A DNA stretch of 64,000 bases from NCBI GenBank assembly GCA_014155875.1, contig JACEFZ010013490.1:124001-188000 (forward strand). Reading direction: 5' to 3'. Source of the DNA: Cepaea nemoralis. Its lineage: Eukaryota > Mollusca > Gastropoda > Stylommatophora > Helicidae. The translations under genes were made by a program, and so were the position numbers. Shown here piece by piece: positions 24,860 to 37,175 of this stretch (positions are counted from its first letter, which is position 1; the number at the start of each line of letters is the position of its first letter). Under the pieces are notes generated by a model. That model had not been told where the DNA came from and did no database searches. It was given only the letters and a program-made list of their open reading frames with translations.

Positions 24860-25515
24860 CTGGATTATCTAATCGTTAAGTAAATTTTTCACTGTGGAAA
24901 TTGTTTAGATAGAAACGTACATTTCCTTTTGGGAACTGTTTATAGAGAAATGTACATTTCCTGTCTGCATTCAGAATCCTTTCGTCTTGAGAAATTGTAT
25001 CCTGAAATCTTTGAGGATTTTCCGAACCTGCAGGTTCCAGATGTAAACAGTTTACATCAATTTAAACCAATTGGTAAACACAGAGCGAATGTTTTACTTT
25101 GTAGTCGGCACCGGCTGTCAACAGTTGCGGATGTGTCTGGGTTTTCAGATCATTGAATGCTCCCTGGTTGAAGTAGCCTGCACGAGGGGGTGTGGTGACC
25201 TGGTGAAAGTTACCAAGTAATCCAGGTTATCGGGTGAATGACCTCCGTTGATGCATTCGTGATAGACCGGGATTATGTGGGCGGTATCTCTAGTCTAGAT
25301 CAGCACCGAAGCCAGTTCAGGAAGACATCTTACTTAGATGGGGTTGGAACCCGCCAGCAAGGTCATTAGCCGCTCCATTGTCACAGGTGGCAAAGAAAGT
25401 AATTTAGTAACACATCATCTGGCACTGATGTCCACGTGTACAGCTGTTTGGGCAGAAGAGACATAGGTATGTGAGAACAGTGGTCAACTGAATGGACTTA
25501 GATTTGTGAAGCCAC
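24860..25515. other. Unique sequence upstream of the Ras-like exon
   Basis: No gene is supported. A segment at about 25340 (GGTTGGAACCC) resembles a tRNA B box but has no convincing A box or cloverleaf. The region would contain any promoter of the minus-strand GTPase gene; I see no TATA box I would trust. Confidence 0.35.
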
Positions 25516-25519
25516 ATCA

Positions 25520-26060
25520 AACAACATGAGATATATACTTAACTACGAAAATGTTGATGCCACATCACACAACAGGAGATGCATACTTAACAGTGAAAGT
25601 GTTGAAACCACAATAAACAACGGGAGATACATACTTAACTTCGAAAGTGTTGAAGCCATCACAAACAACCGGAGATACATACTTAATTATGAAAGTGTTC
25701 ATGCCAGAATAAACAACGGGAGATGCATACTTAACTATAAAAGTGTCGATGCCACATTAAACAACGGGAGATGCATACTTAACTATGAAAGTGTTGATGC
25801 CACATTAAACAACAGGAGATGCATACTTAACTATGAAAGTGTTGATGCCACATTAAACAACAGGAGATGCATACTTAACTATGAAAGTGTTGATGCCACA
25901 TTAAACAACAGGAGATGCATACTTAACAGTGTTGATGTCACATCACACACCGGGAGATGCATACTTAACTATGAAAGTGTTGATGCCACATAAAGCAATG
26001 GGAAATACATATTTAACTACGAAAGTGTCCCTGACACAATAAACATCGGCAGATACATAA
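25520..26060. repeat. 48-bp minisatellite (about 11 units)
   Basis: Tandem repeat with 48-base spacing. Core AGATGCATACTTAACTATGA then AAGTGTTGATGCCACA. Because 48 is divisible by three, one plus-strand frame stays open as a 16-residue repeat (about 155 codons), but it has no start context or recognised domain. The central units are nearly identical and the outer ones decayed. One unit near 25920 has lost nine bases. Confidence 0.95.
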
Positions 26061-26214
26061 TTACGACAACTCAAAGACCCAGTGTAAACGAAGTTAGAGC
26101 CTACTCACGAACACGACAAATTGTCTCCCCTGTTAAACAACCTCACATGGGATAACCCCCCACCCTACGGTTGGCTGTTTAGTTGGACATTCTCTCCGAT
26201 ACGTATTTGACAGA

Positions 26215-27060
26215 GAGAAAAGTAAGTTGCTTATCCTTTACAGGACGTCGCAGTCAACCCCAGCATTTTTCGCGGTACTTCAATTTTAATTCACCGCAAA
26301 CATAGGGAATTCCAGGGCACACGTCATATCCTGGAGTCCCTTTATTCGCGCTGTATCTCGGTGTGCATGACCTTGACCGGAATAGCGTTGTCGGTGTGCA
26401 GCAAATGGTTTAGTTATGTGTGTGAGTTGACCTGAATATTTCAGTGGTTGTATACTCTTGTGCACACTTAGGGGCTGTTATTGTGTGCTAATTTGTGACT
26501 CTGAAAAGGGCCCGTTCCGTTATGGCACTCTTCTAGTGGCCCTGAAAAGGGCCCATTGCTGGATGATACTGCTGTATGCATGAGTTAGGGTTAGGGTTAG
26601 GGTTACAAAAAAGGCAACACTACTCTGCTGGTCGTGGACAGCTGCTGTCGGTTCAATAAACTTCATGACTGCAGAAAGCCAACGTAAACATGTACTACAC
26701 ACACTGTGTTACCGTTCGTCGCTCCTTTTTGGCGCCTTTTTCGCGCCATGACACGCACTGAAAAAAACTTTAATTGACCGGAGATCCCCCACCAGTGCTA
26801 TATATAGCTGCTAACTACGATATATATATATATATATATAGCTGCTAAAGCTAAATATAGCCTCGTGACGTCTGTTGCGGTGAATTAAAATTGAAGTACC
26901 TTTTTCGCTGTTAATCTGTTTACGTTTAATAGTTTGCCATTGCTTTCTGAACGGCCGGCACTCATACCATTTCGTAAAAAACCAACAGAAGGCTGTCTGT
27001 TGCCAAATCGCCCGCAGCTGTTTTTCGAATAGGGTATGCGGGTCTACACCAGCAAAGTCG
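26215..27060 (-). repeat. Dispersed repeat family, copy 2, split by a DNA transposon
   Basis: The minus strand matches copies 1 and 3 in two pieces: 27060-26901 (CCCGCATACC, GCCGGCCGTTCAGAAAGCAA, then the AATGGCAAACTATTAAACG variant) and 26273-26221 (GGTTGACTGCGACGTCCTG and a GGATAAGCAACTTAC end). The 627 bases between them are the inverted-repeat element at 26274-26900. Confidence 0.75.
26274..26900. mobile_element. MITE-like DNA transposon with 26-bp inverted repeats and 8-bp target duplication
   Basis: The termini are a perfect 26-bp inverted repeat beginning GGTACTTCAATTTTAATTCA at 26274 and ending at 26900. Both sides carry the identical octamer TTTTTCGC (26266-26273 and 26901-26908). 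An 8-bp duplication fits hAT or P-type cut-and-paste transposons; the terminal sequence alone does not decide which. There is no transposase, so it is non-autonomous. Inside are about 3.5 telomere-like TTAGGG units (26583-26604), two copies of CTGAAAAGGGCCC 39 bases apart, and a short (TA)n. It disrupts a member of the dispersed repeat family, which dates it as younger than that copy. Confidence 0.85.
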
Positions 27061-27084
27061 CAGCTATTGAGACACTGTGTGTTG

Positions 27085-27224
27085 GTAGAATCTTACAAAT
27101 ACACCCGAATCGTATATTCGACCTTTATCTTTGGGCTTAGACACATGAAGCCAGTTTATTCAGAGAATGTTTATAGTTTATGTAGAGACAGTGAGAGCGA
27201 GAGTCAGAGCGTGATAGAGAGTGT

Positions 27225-27308
<84 letters not shown>

Positions 27309-27463
27309 ATGAAAGAGTGGAGGAAGAGAAATATCAAGAGATAAGGGAAGGAAAAATGTAAGAGACAGAGACAAGAAGGGGCAGTCAGAGAGAAAGAGGG
27401 TGGGAGAGAGATAAAAATGTTATACAGCTATAGACAGACAGGTGTGTAAATAGGCAAGCACTC

Positions 27464-27499
<36 letters not shown>

Positions 27500-27529
27500 G
27501 GACGGATGGATGGGTGGGTGGGTGGGTGG

Positions 27530-27593
<64 letters not shown>

Positions 27594-27715
27594 CTGTCAG
27601 TCTGTATGTTGCTAGGTAAGCTGTAAACATTCTCTGAATAAACTGGCTTATGTGTCTACAACCCCAAAGTTATAGGTCAAATATGCAATTCGGCTGTGTT
27701 TGTTGATCGCTCGTG
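27085..27715. repeat. Fold-back structure with about 95-bp inverted arms
   Basis: The arm at about 27085-27180 is the diverged reverse complement of 27620-27715. The best part is GCCAGTTTATTCAGAGAATG, identical in both arms, and the outer parts align with mismatches. Between the arms lie (GA)n (27228-27307), (GACA)n (27468-27499) and (GATA)n (27531-27591) microsatellites. It may be a decayed fold-back transposon or an inverted duplication; no target duplication was found. Confidence 0.7.
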
Positions 27716-28039
27716 CCATGGGTAGGCCGTGCCAGCAGCCACCTGTCAATTACCTAACATTATCTGACCTCGGCAACAGGAAACAGGTCTGTCAGCAGAG
27801 CTGTCACGTAAATTAAGCTCTAGCGCCTGACTCACGTCTCTGCAGCACGTTCATGTTGCCGGCTATACGTGTTGTTAAGTCCCGGGCCTCGCAGTTGGCT
27901 TACGTAGACATCACAATCTGCCCGAGACTCACAAATGGCTTATCAGACGGAGGCCATGCTCATGGGAAATCCCCGGCTAGAGGATGTGCGGGCGAGAACA
28001 GGACAACTCGGAAAACCCATCACTCACATGTGAAACAGA

Positions 28040-28076
<37 letters not shown>

Positions 28077-28344
28077 TATAATAAAATAATATTATTGTAG
28101 GATGATGGTCGGTACAGCAACCCAGAACGATGCTCACGTCAACTGAATCAACACTCAATTCCAAGCTGGATACAACTCAAGAGCAACGAGAAACATGTTC
28201 ATGTACAGCACGAGAACGTGTGGGATGGTGTCATCAACAAGTTCACGTGGTGCATGTACTTGGCAGGACGTTAGGTCAACCTCAAATGAATTTTCTAGGC
28301 AAGTCTGTCACTGCTTTCTGAACGAGACGTCTGCGGTTAAGTCC
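27716..28344. other. Unique sequence with an (ATT)n run
   Basis: Single-copy within the window apart from (ATT)n at about 28041-28076. Short plus-strand frames are present, but none has a recognisable domain or splice context that I trust. Confidence 0.4.
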
Positions 28345-31300
28345 AGCTTAATGTCGGTGTAGGGGTTGAACAGCCTATCTAGACATAAGGGCACGGGATG
28401 TTTAATGCCGGTGTAGGGGTTGAACAGCCTATCTAGACATAAGGGCACGGGATGTTTAATGCCGGTGTAGGGGTTGAACAGTCTATCTAGACACAAGGGC
28501 ACCGGATGTTTAATGCCGGTGTAGGGGTTGAACAGTCTATCTAGACATAAGGGCACCGGATGTTTAATGCCGGTGTAGGGGTTGAACAGTCTATCTAGAC
28601 ATAAGGGCACCGGATGTTTAATGCCGGTGTAGGGGTTGAACAGCCTATCTAGACATAAGGGCACGGGATGTTTAATGCCAGTGTAGGGGTTCAACAGTCT
28701 ATCTAGACACAAGGGCACCGGATGTTTAATGTCGGTGTAGGGGTTGAACAGTCTATCTAGACACAAGGGCACGGGATGTTTAATGCCGGTGTAGGGGTTG
28801 AACAGCCTATCTAGACATAAGGGCACCGGATGTTTAATGCCGGTGTAGGGGTTGAACAGTCTATCTAGACACAAGGGCACCGGATGTTTAATGCCGGTGT
28901 AGGGGTTGAACAGTCTATCTAGACACAAGGGCACCGGATGTTTAATGTCGGTGTAGGGGTTGAACAGTCTATCTAGACACAAGGGCACGGGATGTTTAAT
29001 GCCGGTGTAGGGGTTGAACATTCTATCTAGACATAAGGGCACCGGATGTTTAATGCCGGTGTAGGGGTTCAACAGTCTATCTAGACACGAGGGCACGGGA
29101 TGTTTAATGCCGGTGTAGGGGTTGAACAGCCTATCTGGACACAAGGGCACGGGATGTTTAATGCCGGTGTAGGGGTTGAACAGCCTATCTAGACATAAGG
29201 GCACCGGATGTTTAATGCCGGTGTAGGGGTTGAACAGTCTATCTAGACACAAGGGCACCGGATGTTTAATGCCGGTGTAGGGGTTGAACAGTCTATCTAG
29301 ACACAAGGGCACCGGATGTTTAATGTCGGTGTAGGGGTTGAACAGTCTATCTAGACACAAGGGCACGGGATGTTTAATGCCGGTGTAGGGGTTGAACATT
29401 CTATCTAGACATAAGGGCACCGGATGTTTAATGCCGGTGTAGGGGTTCAACAGTCTATCTAGACACGAGGGCACGGGATGTTTAATGCCGGTGTAGGGGT
29501 TGAACAGCCTATCTGGACACAAGGGCACCGGATGATTAATGCCGGTGTAGGGGTTGAACAGTCTATCTAGACATAATGGCACCGGATGTTTAATGCCGGT
29601 GTAGGGGTTGAACAGCCTATCTAGACATAAGGGCACGGGATGTTTAATGCCAGTGTAGGAGTTAAACAGTCTATCTAGATACAAGGGCACCGGATGTTTA
29701 ATGTCGGTGTCGGGGTTCAACAGCCTGTCTAGACATAAGGGCACCGGATGTTTAATGTCCGTGTAGGGGTTGAACAGTCTATCTAGACACAAGGGCACCG
29801 GATGTTTAATGTCAGTGTCGGGGTTCAACAGTCTATCTAGACATAAGGACACCGGATGTTTAATGTCGGTGTAGGGGTTGAACAGTCTATCTAGACACAA
29901 GGGCACCGGATGTTTAATGCCGGTGTAGGGGTTGAACAGTCTATCTAGACACAAGGGCACCGGATGTTTAATGCCGGTGTAGGGGTTGAACAGTCTATCT
30001 AGACACAAGGGCACCGGATGTTTAATGCCGGTGTAGGAGTTAAACAGTCTATCTAGACACAAGGGCACCGGATGTTTAATGCTGGTGTAGGGGTTAAACT
30101 GTCTATCTAGACACAAGGGCACCGGATGTTTAATGCCGGTGTACGGGTTGAACAGTCTATCTAGACACTAGGGCACCGGATGTTTAATGCCGGTGTAGGG
30201 GTTGAACAGTCTATCTAGACACAAGGGCACCGGATGTTTAATGCCGGTGTAGGGGTTGAACAGCCTATCTAGACACAAGGGCACCGGATGTTTAATGCCG
30301 GTGTAGGGGTTGAACAGCCTATCTAGACACAAGGGCACCAGATGTTTAATGTCGGTGTAGAGGTTGAACAGTCTACCTAGACATCAGGGCACTGGTAGTT
30401 TAATGTCGGTGTAGAGGTTGAACAGTCTACCTAGACATCAGGGCACTGGATGTTTAATGTCGGTGTAGGGGTTGAACAGCCTATCTAGACACAAGGGCAC
30501 CGGATGTTTAATGTCGGTGTAGGGGTTGAACAGCCTATCTAGACACAAGGGCAACGGATGTTTAATGCCGGTGTAGGGGTTGAACAGCCTATCTAGACAG
30601 AAGGGCACCGGATGTTTAATGCCGGTGTAGGGGTTGAACAGTCTATCTAGACACAAGGGCACCGGATGTTTAATGCCGGTGTAGGGGTTGAACAGTCTAT
30701 CTAGACACAAGGGCACCGGATGTTTAATGTCGGTGTAGGGGTTGAACAGTCTATCTAGACACAAGGGCACGGGATGTTTAATGCCGGTGTAGGGGTTGAA
30801 CATTCTATCTAGACATAAGGGCACCGGATGTTTAATGCCGGTGTAGGGGTTCAACAGTCTATCTAGACACGAGGGCACGGGATGTTTAATGCCGGTGTAG
30901 GGGTTGAACAGCCTATCTGGACACAAGGGCACGGGATGTTTAATGCCGGTGTAGGGGTTGAACAGCCTATCTAGACATAAGGGCATCGGATGTTTAATGC
31001 CGGTGTAGGGGTTGAACAGTCTATCTAGACACAAGGGCACCGGATGTTTAATGTAGGTGTAGGGGTTGAACAGTCTATCTAGACACAAGGGCACCGGATG
31101 TTTAATGTCAGTGTAGGGGTTGAACAGTCTATCTAGACACAAGGGCACGGGATGTTTAATGCCGGTGTAGGGGTTGAACATTCTATCTAGACATAAGGGC
31201 ACCGGATGTTTAATGCCGGTGTAGGGGTTCAACAGTCTATCTAGACACGAGGGCACGGGATGTTTAATGCCGGTGTAGGGGTTGAACAGCCTATCTGGAC

Positions 31301-34300
31301 ACAAGGGCACCGGATGTTTAATGCCGGTGTAGGGGTTGAACAGTCTATCTAGACATAATGGCACCGGATGTTTAATGCCGGTGTAGGGGTTCAACAGTCT
31401 ATCTAGACACAAGGGCACCGGATGTTTAATGCCGGTGTAGGGGTTTAACAGTCTATCTAGACATAAGGGCACCGGATGTTTAATGCCAGTGTAGGGGTTC
31501 AACAGTCTATCTAGACACAAGGGCACCGGATGTTTAATGCCGGTGTAGGGGTTGAACATTCTATCTAGACATAAGGGCACCGGATGTTTAATGCCGGTGT
31601 AGGCGTTGAACAGCCTATCTAGACATAAGGGCACGGGATGTTTAATGCCGGTGTAGGGGTTGAACAGCCTATCTAGACATAAGGGCACCGGATGTTTAAT
31701 GCCGGTGTAGGGGTTGAACAGCCTATCTAGACATAAGGGCACGGGATGTTTAATGCCGGTGTAGGGGTTGAACAGTCTATCTAGACACAAGGGAACCGGA
31801 TGTTTAATGCCAGTGTAGGAGTTAAACAGTCTATCTAGATACAAGGGCACCGGATGTTTAATGTCGGTGTCGGGGTTCAACAGCCTGTCTAGACATAAGG
31901 GCACCGGATGTTTAATGTCCGTGTAGGGGTTGAACAGACTATCTAGACACAAGGGCACCGGATGTTTAATGTCGGTGTCGGGGTTCAACAGTCTATCTAG
32001 ACATAAGGACACCGGATGTTTAATGTCGGTGTAGGGGTTGAACAGTCTATCTAGACACAAGGGCACCGGATGTTTAATGCCGGTGTAGGGGTTGAACAGT
32101 CTATCTAGACACAAGGGCACCGGATGTTTAATGCCGGTGTAGGGGTTGAACAGTCTATCTAGACACAAGGGCACCGGATGTTTAATAATGCCGGTGTAGG
32201 GGTTGAACATTCTATCTAGACATAAGGGCACCGGATGTTTAATGCCGGTGTAGGCGTTGAACAGCCTATCTAGACATAAGGGCACGGGATGTTTAATGCC
32301 GGTGTAGGGGTTGAACAGCCTATCTAGACATAAGGGCACCGGATGTTTAATGCCGGTGTAGGGGTTGAACAGCCTATCTAGACATAAGGGCACGGGATGT
32401 TTAATGCCGGTGTAGGGGTTGAACAGTCTATCTAGACACAAGGGAACCGGATGTTTAATGCCAGTGTAGGAGTTAAACAGTCTATCTAGATACAAGGGCA
32501 CCGGATGTTTAATGTCGGTGTCGGGGTTCAACAGCCTGTCTAGACATAAGGGCACCGGATGTTTAATGTCCGTGTAGGGGTTGAACAGACTATCTAGACA
32601 CAAGGGCACCGGATGTTTAATGTCGGTGTCGGGGTTCAACAGTCTATCTAGACATAAGGACACCGGATGTTTAATGTCGGTGTAGGGGTTGAACAGTCTA
32701 TCTAGACACAAGGGCACCGGATGTTTAATGCCGGTGTAGGGGTTGAACAGTCTATCTAGACACAAGGGCACCGGATGTTTAATGCCGGTGTAGGAGTTAA
32801 ACAGTCTATCTAGACACAAGGGCACCGGATGTTTAATGCCGGTGTAGGGGATAAACTGTCTATCTAGACACAAGGGCACCGGATGTTTAATGCCGGTGTA
32901 CGGGTTGAACAGTCTATCTAGACACTAGGGCACCGGATGTTTAATGCCGGTGTAGGGGTTGAACAGTCTATCTAGACACAAGGGCACCGGATGTTTAATG
33001 CCGGTGTAGGGGTTGAACAGCCTATCTAGACACAAGGGCACCGGATGTTTAATGCCGGTGTAGGGATTGAGCAGCCTATCTAGACACAAGGGCACTAGAT
33101 GTTTAATGCCGGTGTAGAGGTTGAACAGTCTACCTAGATATCAGGGCACTGGATGTTTAATGTCGGTGTAGGGGTTGAACAGCCTATCTAGACACAAGGG
33201 CACCGGATGTTTAATGTCGGTGTAGGGGTTGAACAGCCTATCTAGACACAAGGGCACCGGATGTTTAATGTCGGTGTAGGGGTTGAACAGCCTATCTAGA
33301 CACAAGGGCACCGGATGTTTAATGTCGGTGTAGGGGTTGAACAGCCTATCTAGACACAAGGGCACCGGATGTTTAATGTCGGTGTAGGGGTTGAACAGCC
33401 TATCTAGACACAAAGGGCACCGGATGTTTAATGTCGGTGTAGGGGTTGAACAGCCTATCTAGACACAAGGGCACCGGATGTTTAATGTCGGTGTAGGGGT
33501 TGAACAGCCTATCTAGACACAAGGGCACTGGAATGTTTAATGTCGGTGTAGAGGTTGAACAGCCTATCTAGACACAAGGGCACCGGATGTTTAATGTCGG
33601 TGTAGGGTTGAACAGCCTATCATAGACACAAGGGCACCGGATGTTTAATGTCGGTGTAGGGGTTGAACAGCCTATCTAGACACAAGGGCACCGGATGTTT
33701 AATGTCGGTGTAGGGGTTGAACAGCCTATCTAGACACAAGGGCACTGGATGTTTAATGTCGGTGTAGGAGTTGAACAGCCTATATAGACATAAGGGCACT
33801 GGATGTTTAATGTCGGTGTAGGGGTTGAACAGCCTATCTAGACACAAGGGCACTGGATGTTTAATGTCGGTGTAGGAGTTGAACAGCCTGTCTAGACATA
33901 AGGGCACTGGATGTTTAATATCGGTGTAGGGGTTGAACAGCCTATCTAGACACAAGGGCACCGGATGTTTAATGTCGGTGTAGGGGTTGAACAGCCTATC
34001 TAGACACAAGGGCACCGGATGTTTAATGTCGGTGTAGGGGTTGAACAGCCTATCTAGACACAAGGGCACCGGATGTTTAATGTCGGTGTAGGGGTTGAAC
34101 AGTCTATCTAGACACAAGGGCACCGGATGTTTAATGTCGGTGTAGGGGTTGAACAGTCTATCTAGACACAAGGGCACCGGATGTTTAATGTCGGTGTAGG
34201 GGTTGAACAGCTATCTAGACACAAGGGCACCGGATGTTTAATGTCGGTGTAGGGGTTGAACAGTCCTATCTAGACACAAGGGCACTGGATGTTTAATGTC

Positions 34301-35512
34301 GGTGTAGGGGTTGAACAGTCCTATCTAGACACAAGGGCACCGGATGTTTAATGTCGGTGTAGGAGTTGAACAGCCTATCTAGACATAAGGGCACCGGATG
34401 TTTAATGTCGGTGTAGGGTTGAACAGCCTATCTAGACACAAGGGCACCGGATGTTAATGTCGGTGTAGGGGTTGAACAAGCCTATCTAGACACAAGGGCA
34501 CCGGATGTTTAATGTCGGTGTAGGAGTTGAACAGCCTATATAGACATAAGGGCACTGGATGTTTAATGTCGGTGTAGGGATTGAACAGCCTATCTAGACA
34601 CAAGGGCACTGGATGTTTAATGTCGGTGTAGGGGTTGAACAGCCTGTCTAGACATAAGGGCACTGGATGTTTAATATCGGTGTAGGGGTTGAACAGCCTG
34701 TCTAGACACAAGGGCACTGGATGTTTAATGTCGGTGTAGGGGTTGAACAGCCTATCTAGACACAAGGGCACCGGATGTTTAATGTCGGTGTAGGGGTTGA
34801 ACAGCCTATCTAGACACAAGGGCACCGGATGTGTAATGTCGGTGTAGGGGTTGAACAGTCTATCTAGACACAAGGGCACCGGATGTTTAATATCGGTGTA
34901 GGGGTTGAACAGTCTATCTAGACACAAGGGCACCGGATGTTTAATGTCGGTATAGGGGTTTAACAGTCTATCTAGACACAAGGGCACCGGATGTTTAATG
35001 TCGGTGTAGGGGTTGAACAGTCTATCTAGACATAAGGGCACTGGATGTTTAATGCCTGTGTAGGGGTTGAACAGCCTATCTAGACACAAGGGCACCGGAT
35101 GTTTAATGTCGGTGTAGGGGTTGAACAGTCTATCTAGACATAAGGGCACCGGATGTTTAATGCCGGTGTAGGGGTTGAACAGTCTTTCTAGACACAAGGG
35201 CACCGGATTTTTAATGCCGGTGTAGGGTTTGAACAGTCTATCTAGACATAAGGGCACCGGATGTTTAATGCCGGTGTAGGGGTTGAACAGTCTATCTAGA
35301 CATAAGGGCACGGGATGTTTAATGCCGGTGTAGGGGTTCAACAGTCTATCTAGACTCAAGGGCACCGGATGTTTAATGCCGGTGTAGGGGTTGAACAGTC
35401 TATCTAGACACAAGGGCACCGGATGTTTAATGCCGGTGTAGGGGTTGAACAGTCTATCTAGACACAAGGGCACCGGATGTTTAATGCCGGTATAGGGGTT
35501 GAACAGTGCGAA
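28345..35512. repeat. 54-bp satellite array (about 133 units)
   Basis: Tandem repeat of a 54-bp unit. Landmarks are GGTGTAGGGGTTGAACAG, CTATCTAGACACAAGGGCAC and ATGTTTAATG. On the minus strand each unit reads as 18 residues (IKHPVPLCLDRLFNPYTG and close variants), and this frame stays open for 604 codons (28308-30122) and 813 codons (30438-32879). No ATG starts it; the frames open only at GTG. From 33400 to 34460 single-base insertions or deletions repeatedly shift the frame. Distinctive unit blocks recur 2160 bases (40 units) and 651 bases (12 units plus 3 bases) apart, showing segmental amplification. I know no protein family with this repeat, so I annotate it as satellite DNA. Confidence 0.95.
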
Positions 35513-35552
35513 GAAACGAAAAAAAAAACGAATAAGAAGAAAGAGGAGAGGC

Positions 35553-35620
35553 AGAAGAAGAAGAAGAAGAAGAAGAAGAAGAAGAAGAAGAAGAAGAAGA
35601 AGAAGAAGAAGAAGAAGAAG

Positions 35621-35675
<55 letters not shown>

Positions 35676-35676
35676 G
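35553..35676. repeat. (GAA)n followed by (CAA)n
   Basis: GAA/AGA triplets to about 35620, switching to CAA triplets to about 35676. Located between the end of the 54-bp satellite and the 3' side of LINE B. Confidence 0.95.
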
Positions 35677-35727
35677 TAAAAGCAACAGCGACAAGAATAT
35701 GAAAAAGGCGGCACGGAGTGGACTGAC

Positions 35728-37050
35728 ATCTTTTTGTTGGTCAATATGCTTTCCAGTTTGCAAAAGGCTACCTCTGGCATAGCAATTCTTGTTCTACTCT
35801 CTTCAAGGCATCTCCCATCAGATATTATGACTGTTCCGAGATAATTGTACCGATTCACTTGTTTAATTTATCCTTATATTGAATTATGGTATTTTTTTCT
35901 TCTTAGAAGCGCCATAATCTCTGTCTTCTTTCAATTGAATTCTGATCCTAGTTGTTCACTGTGTACAATAATCGTATATTCTTAATGTTGCAGATCCAGT
36001 TCATTGTATGTAGTCAATAATGTATTATGCATACATCTAATGTTATTGATGTTCAGTACCCCAATAGTGATTCCTCTCATATCTTCTAAATGGGACGCAG
36101 AGGTGTTTCCAAGACCCCATGGCCAGGTTCTATACTGGCCAAGACCTACTAACACGTCCTAGTTGTGCGTTCTGGGCAACAGGTCCCTTCGGGGTCCTAG
36201 CTAACGTAGTAGGATCGCTGATTCCTCCGAAGCCAGAGAGTATCTGCCTGCACGGCGAGGAACCACCAGTCTGCACACCAATAAGCCAGGCATGGGGCAA
36301 TGGATACTCACGCCAACCTCAGCTCCGGTATGACATCACACTGATGTTGGACAACAGGATGTCTTCATCCGGCATACAAGACTTCGCGCTGGAGTTCACA
36401 GCTAGCGAACACAAGCAAGCAAGCACATCCTCTACATTTCTAAACATATTTTCATTGCATAGGGAAAAAAAGATCTGGAGACATTACACATCTCTGACGC
36501 ACACCTCTCTTAATAGGCTGATATTGACCTATTTCATCATCAGTCTATATGGCAGCTTGTTGTTTTCAATATATGTTTATACAGGTCTAATATCTTTTCC
36601 ATCAGTTTGTAGGTCTGCGAGCATCTTCACCATTTTGAAAATGTCTTACGTTATCAAAAGCCTGTGTGTAGTCAATAAAGCAAAGATGTAAGTTTTTGTT
36701 TACTTCTATAGAACGTTCAATTACTGTTCTCAGTATACACACAACATTTACTGTACCCTTGCCTTCTACAAACCCACATTGTTCTTCTCCTATTTCAGGT
36801 TGTATTTTCTACCTAACTCTTTGCATGATAATTATTAGCAAAATCGTCGTAATGTGGCTCATTATACTAATTGTTCGATGTTGATCACATTCCAAGGCTC
36901 CCGATTTCTTCGGGATTGCAATAAATACATAATTACATAATTCAGGAGGTATATCTTCAGTATCATATATTGTGTTCGGCAGTCTGGTGACTTGGTATAT
37001 TCCATATTCTTCTAAGGTATTGATCATTTCAGTCATGGTTTTGTCTGGAG
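35728..37050 (-). pseudogene. LINE B: decayed relative of LINE A
   Basis: Minus-strand reverse-transcriptase remnant of the same family as LINE A. Nearly the same nucleotide text is seen, for example the segment around CTCTTCAAGGCATCTCCCATC and the block encoding FIAIPKKSGALECDQH (about 36870-36930). It is more decayed than LINE A, with many frame breaks and no long open frame. It is missing its C-terminal end, which abuts the GAA/CAA run. It is interrupted at 36089-36426 by an unrelated insertion. It extends slightly further 5' than LINE A (to about 37050), with a MTEMINTLEEYGI segment. Confidence 0.85.
36089..36426 (+). mobile_element. 338-bp insertion in LINE B, class unknown
   Basis: Comparison with LINE A shows that these bases are extra. 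They are flanked by ATCTTCTA (36081-36088) and ATCCTCTA (36427-36434), an imperfect 8-bp direct repeat. The insert ends in (AAGC)n, as a SINE-like tail might, and contains GGTTCTATACTGG, a weak B-box resemblance. No coding content is convincing. Confidence 0.55.
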
Positions 37051-37175
37051 CTGGGGGACTTGCCAGTTTTCAGATGGTTAAGAGCATTCTTAACCTCCAT
37101 CCTCAGAATTAATGGACCTTCATTATTATTTAGAATACCATACTTCCCTGGCTAAGGGGTTAATGACATTTTGCA

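Noticed and set aside
25330..25360. tRNA gene or tRNA-derived SINE at the GGTTGGAACCC motif
   Set aside because: There is no convincing A box at the right distance and no cloverleaf could be drawn.
25526..25993. 155-codon protein with a 16-residue repeat
   Set aside because: It is a 48-bp minisatellite in frame with itself, with no further evidence of coding.
26583..26604. True telomere or interstitial telomere array
   Set aside because: There are only about 3.5 TTAGGG units, and they lie inside a transposon.
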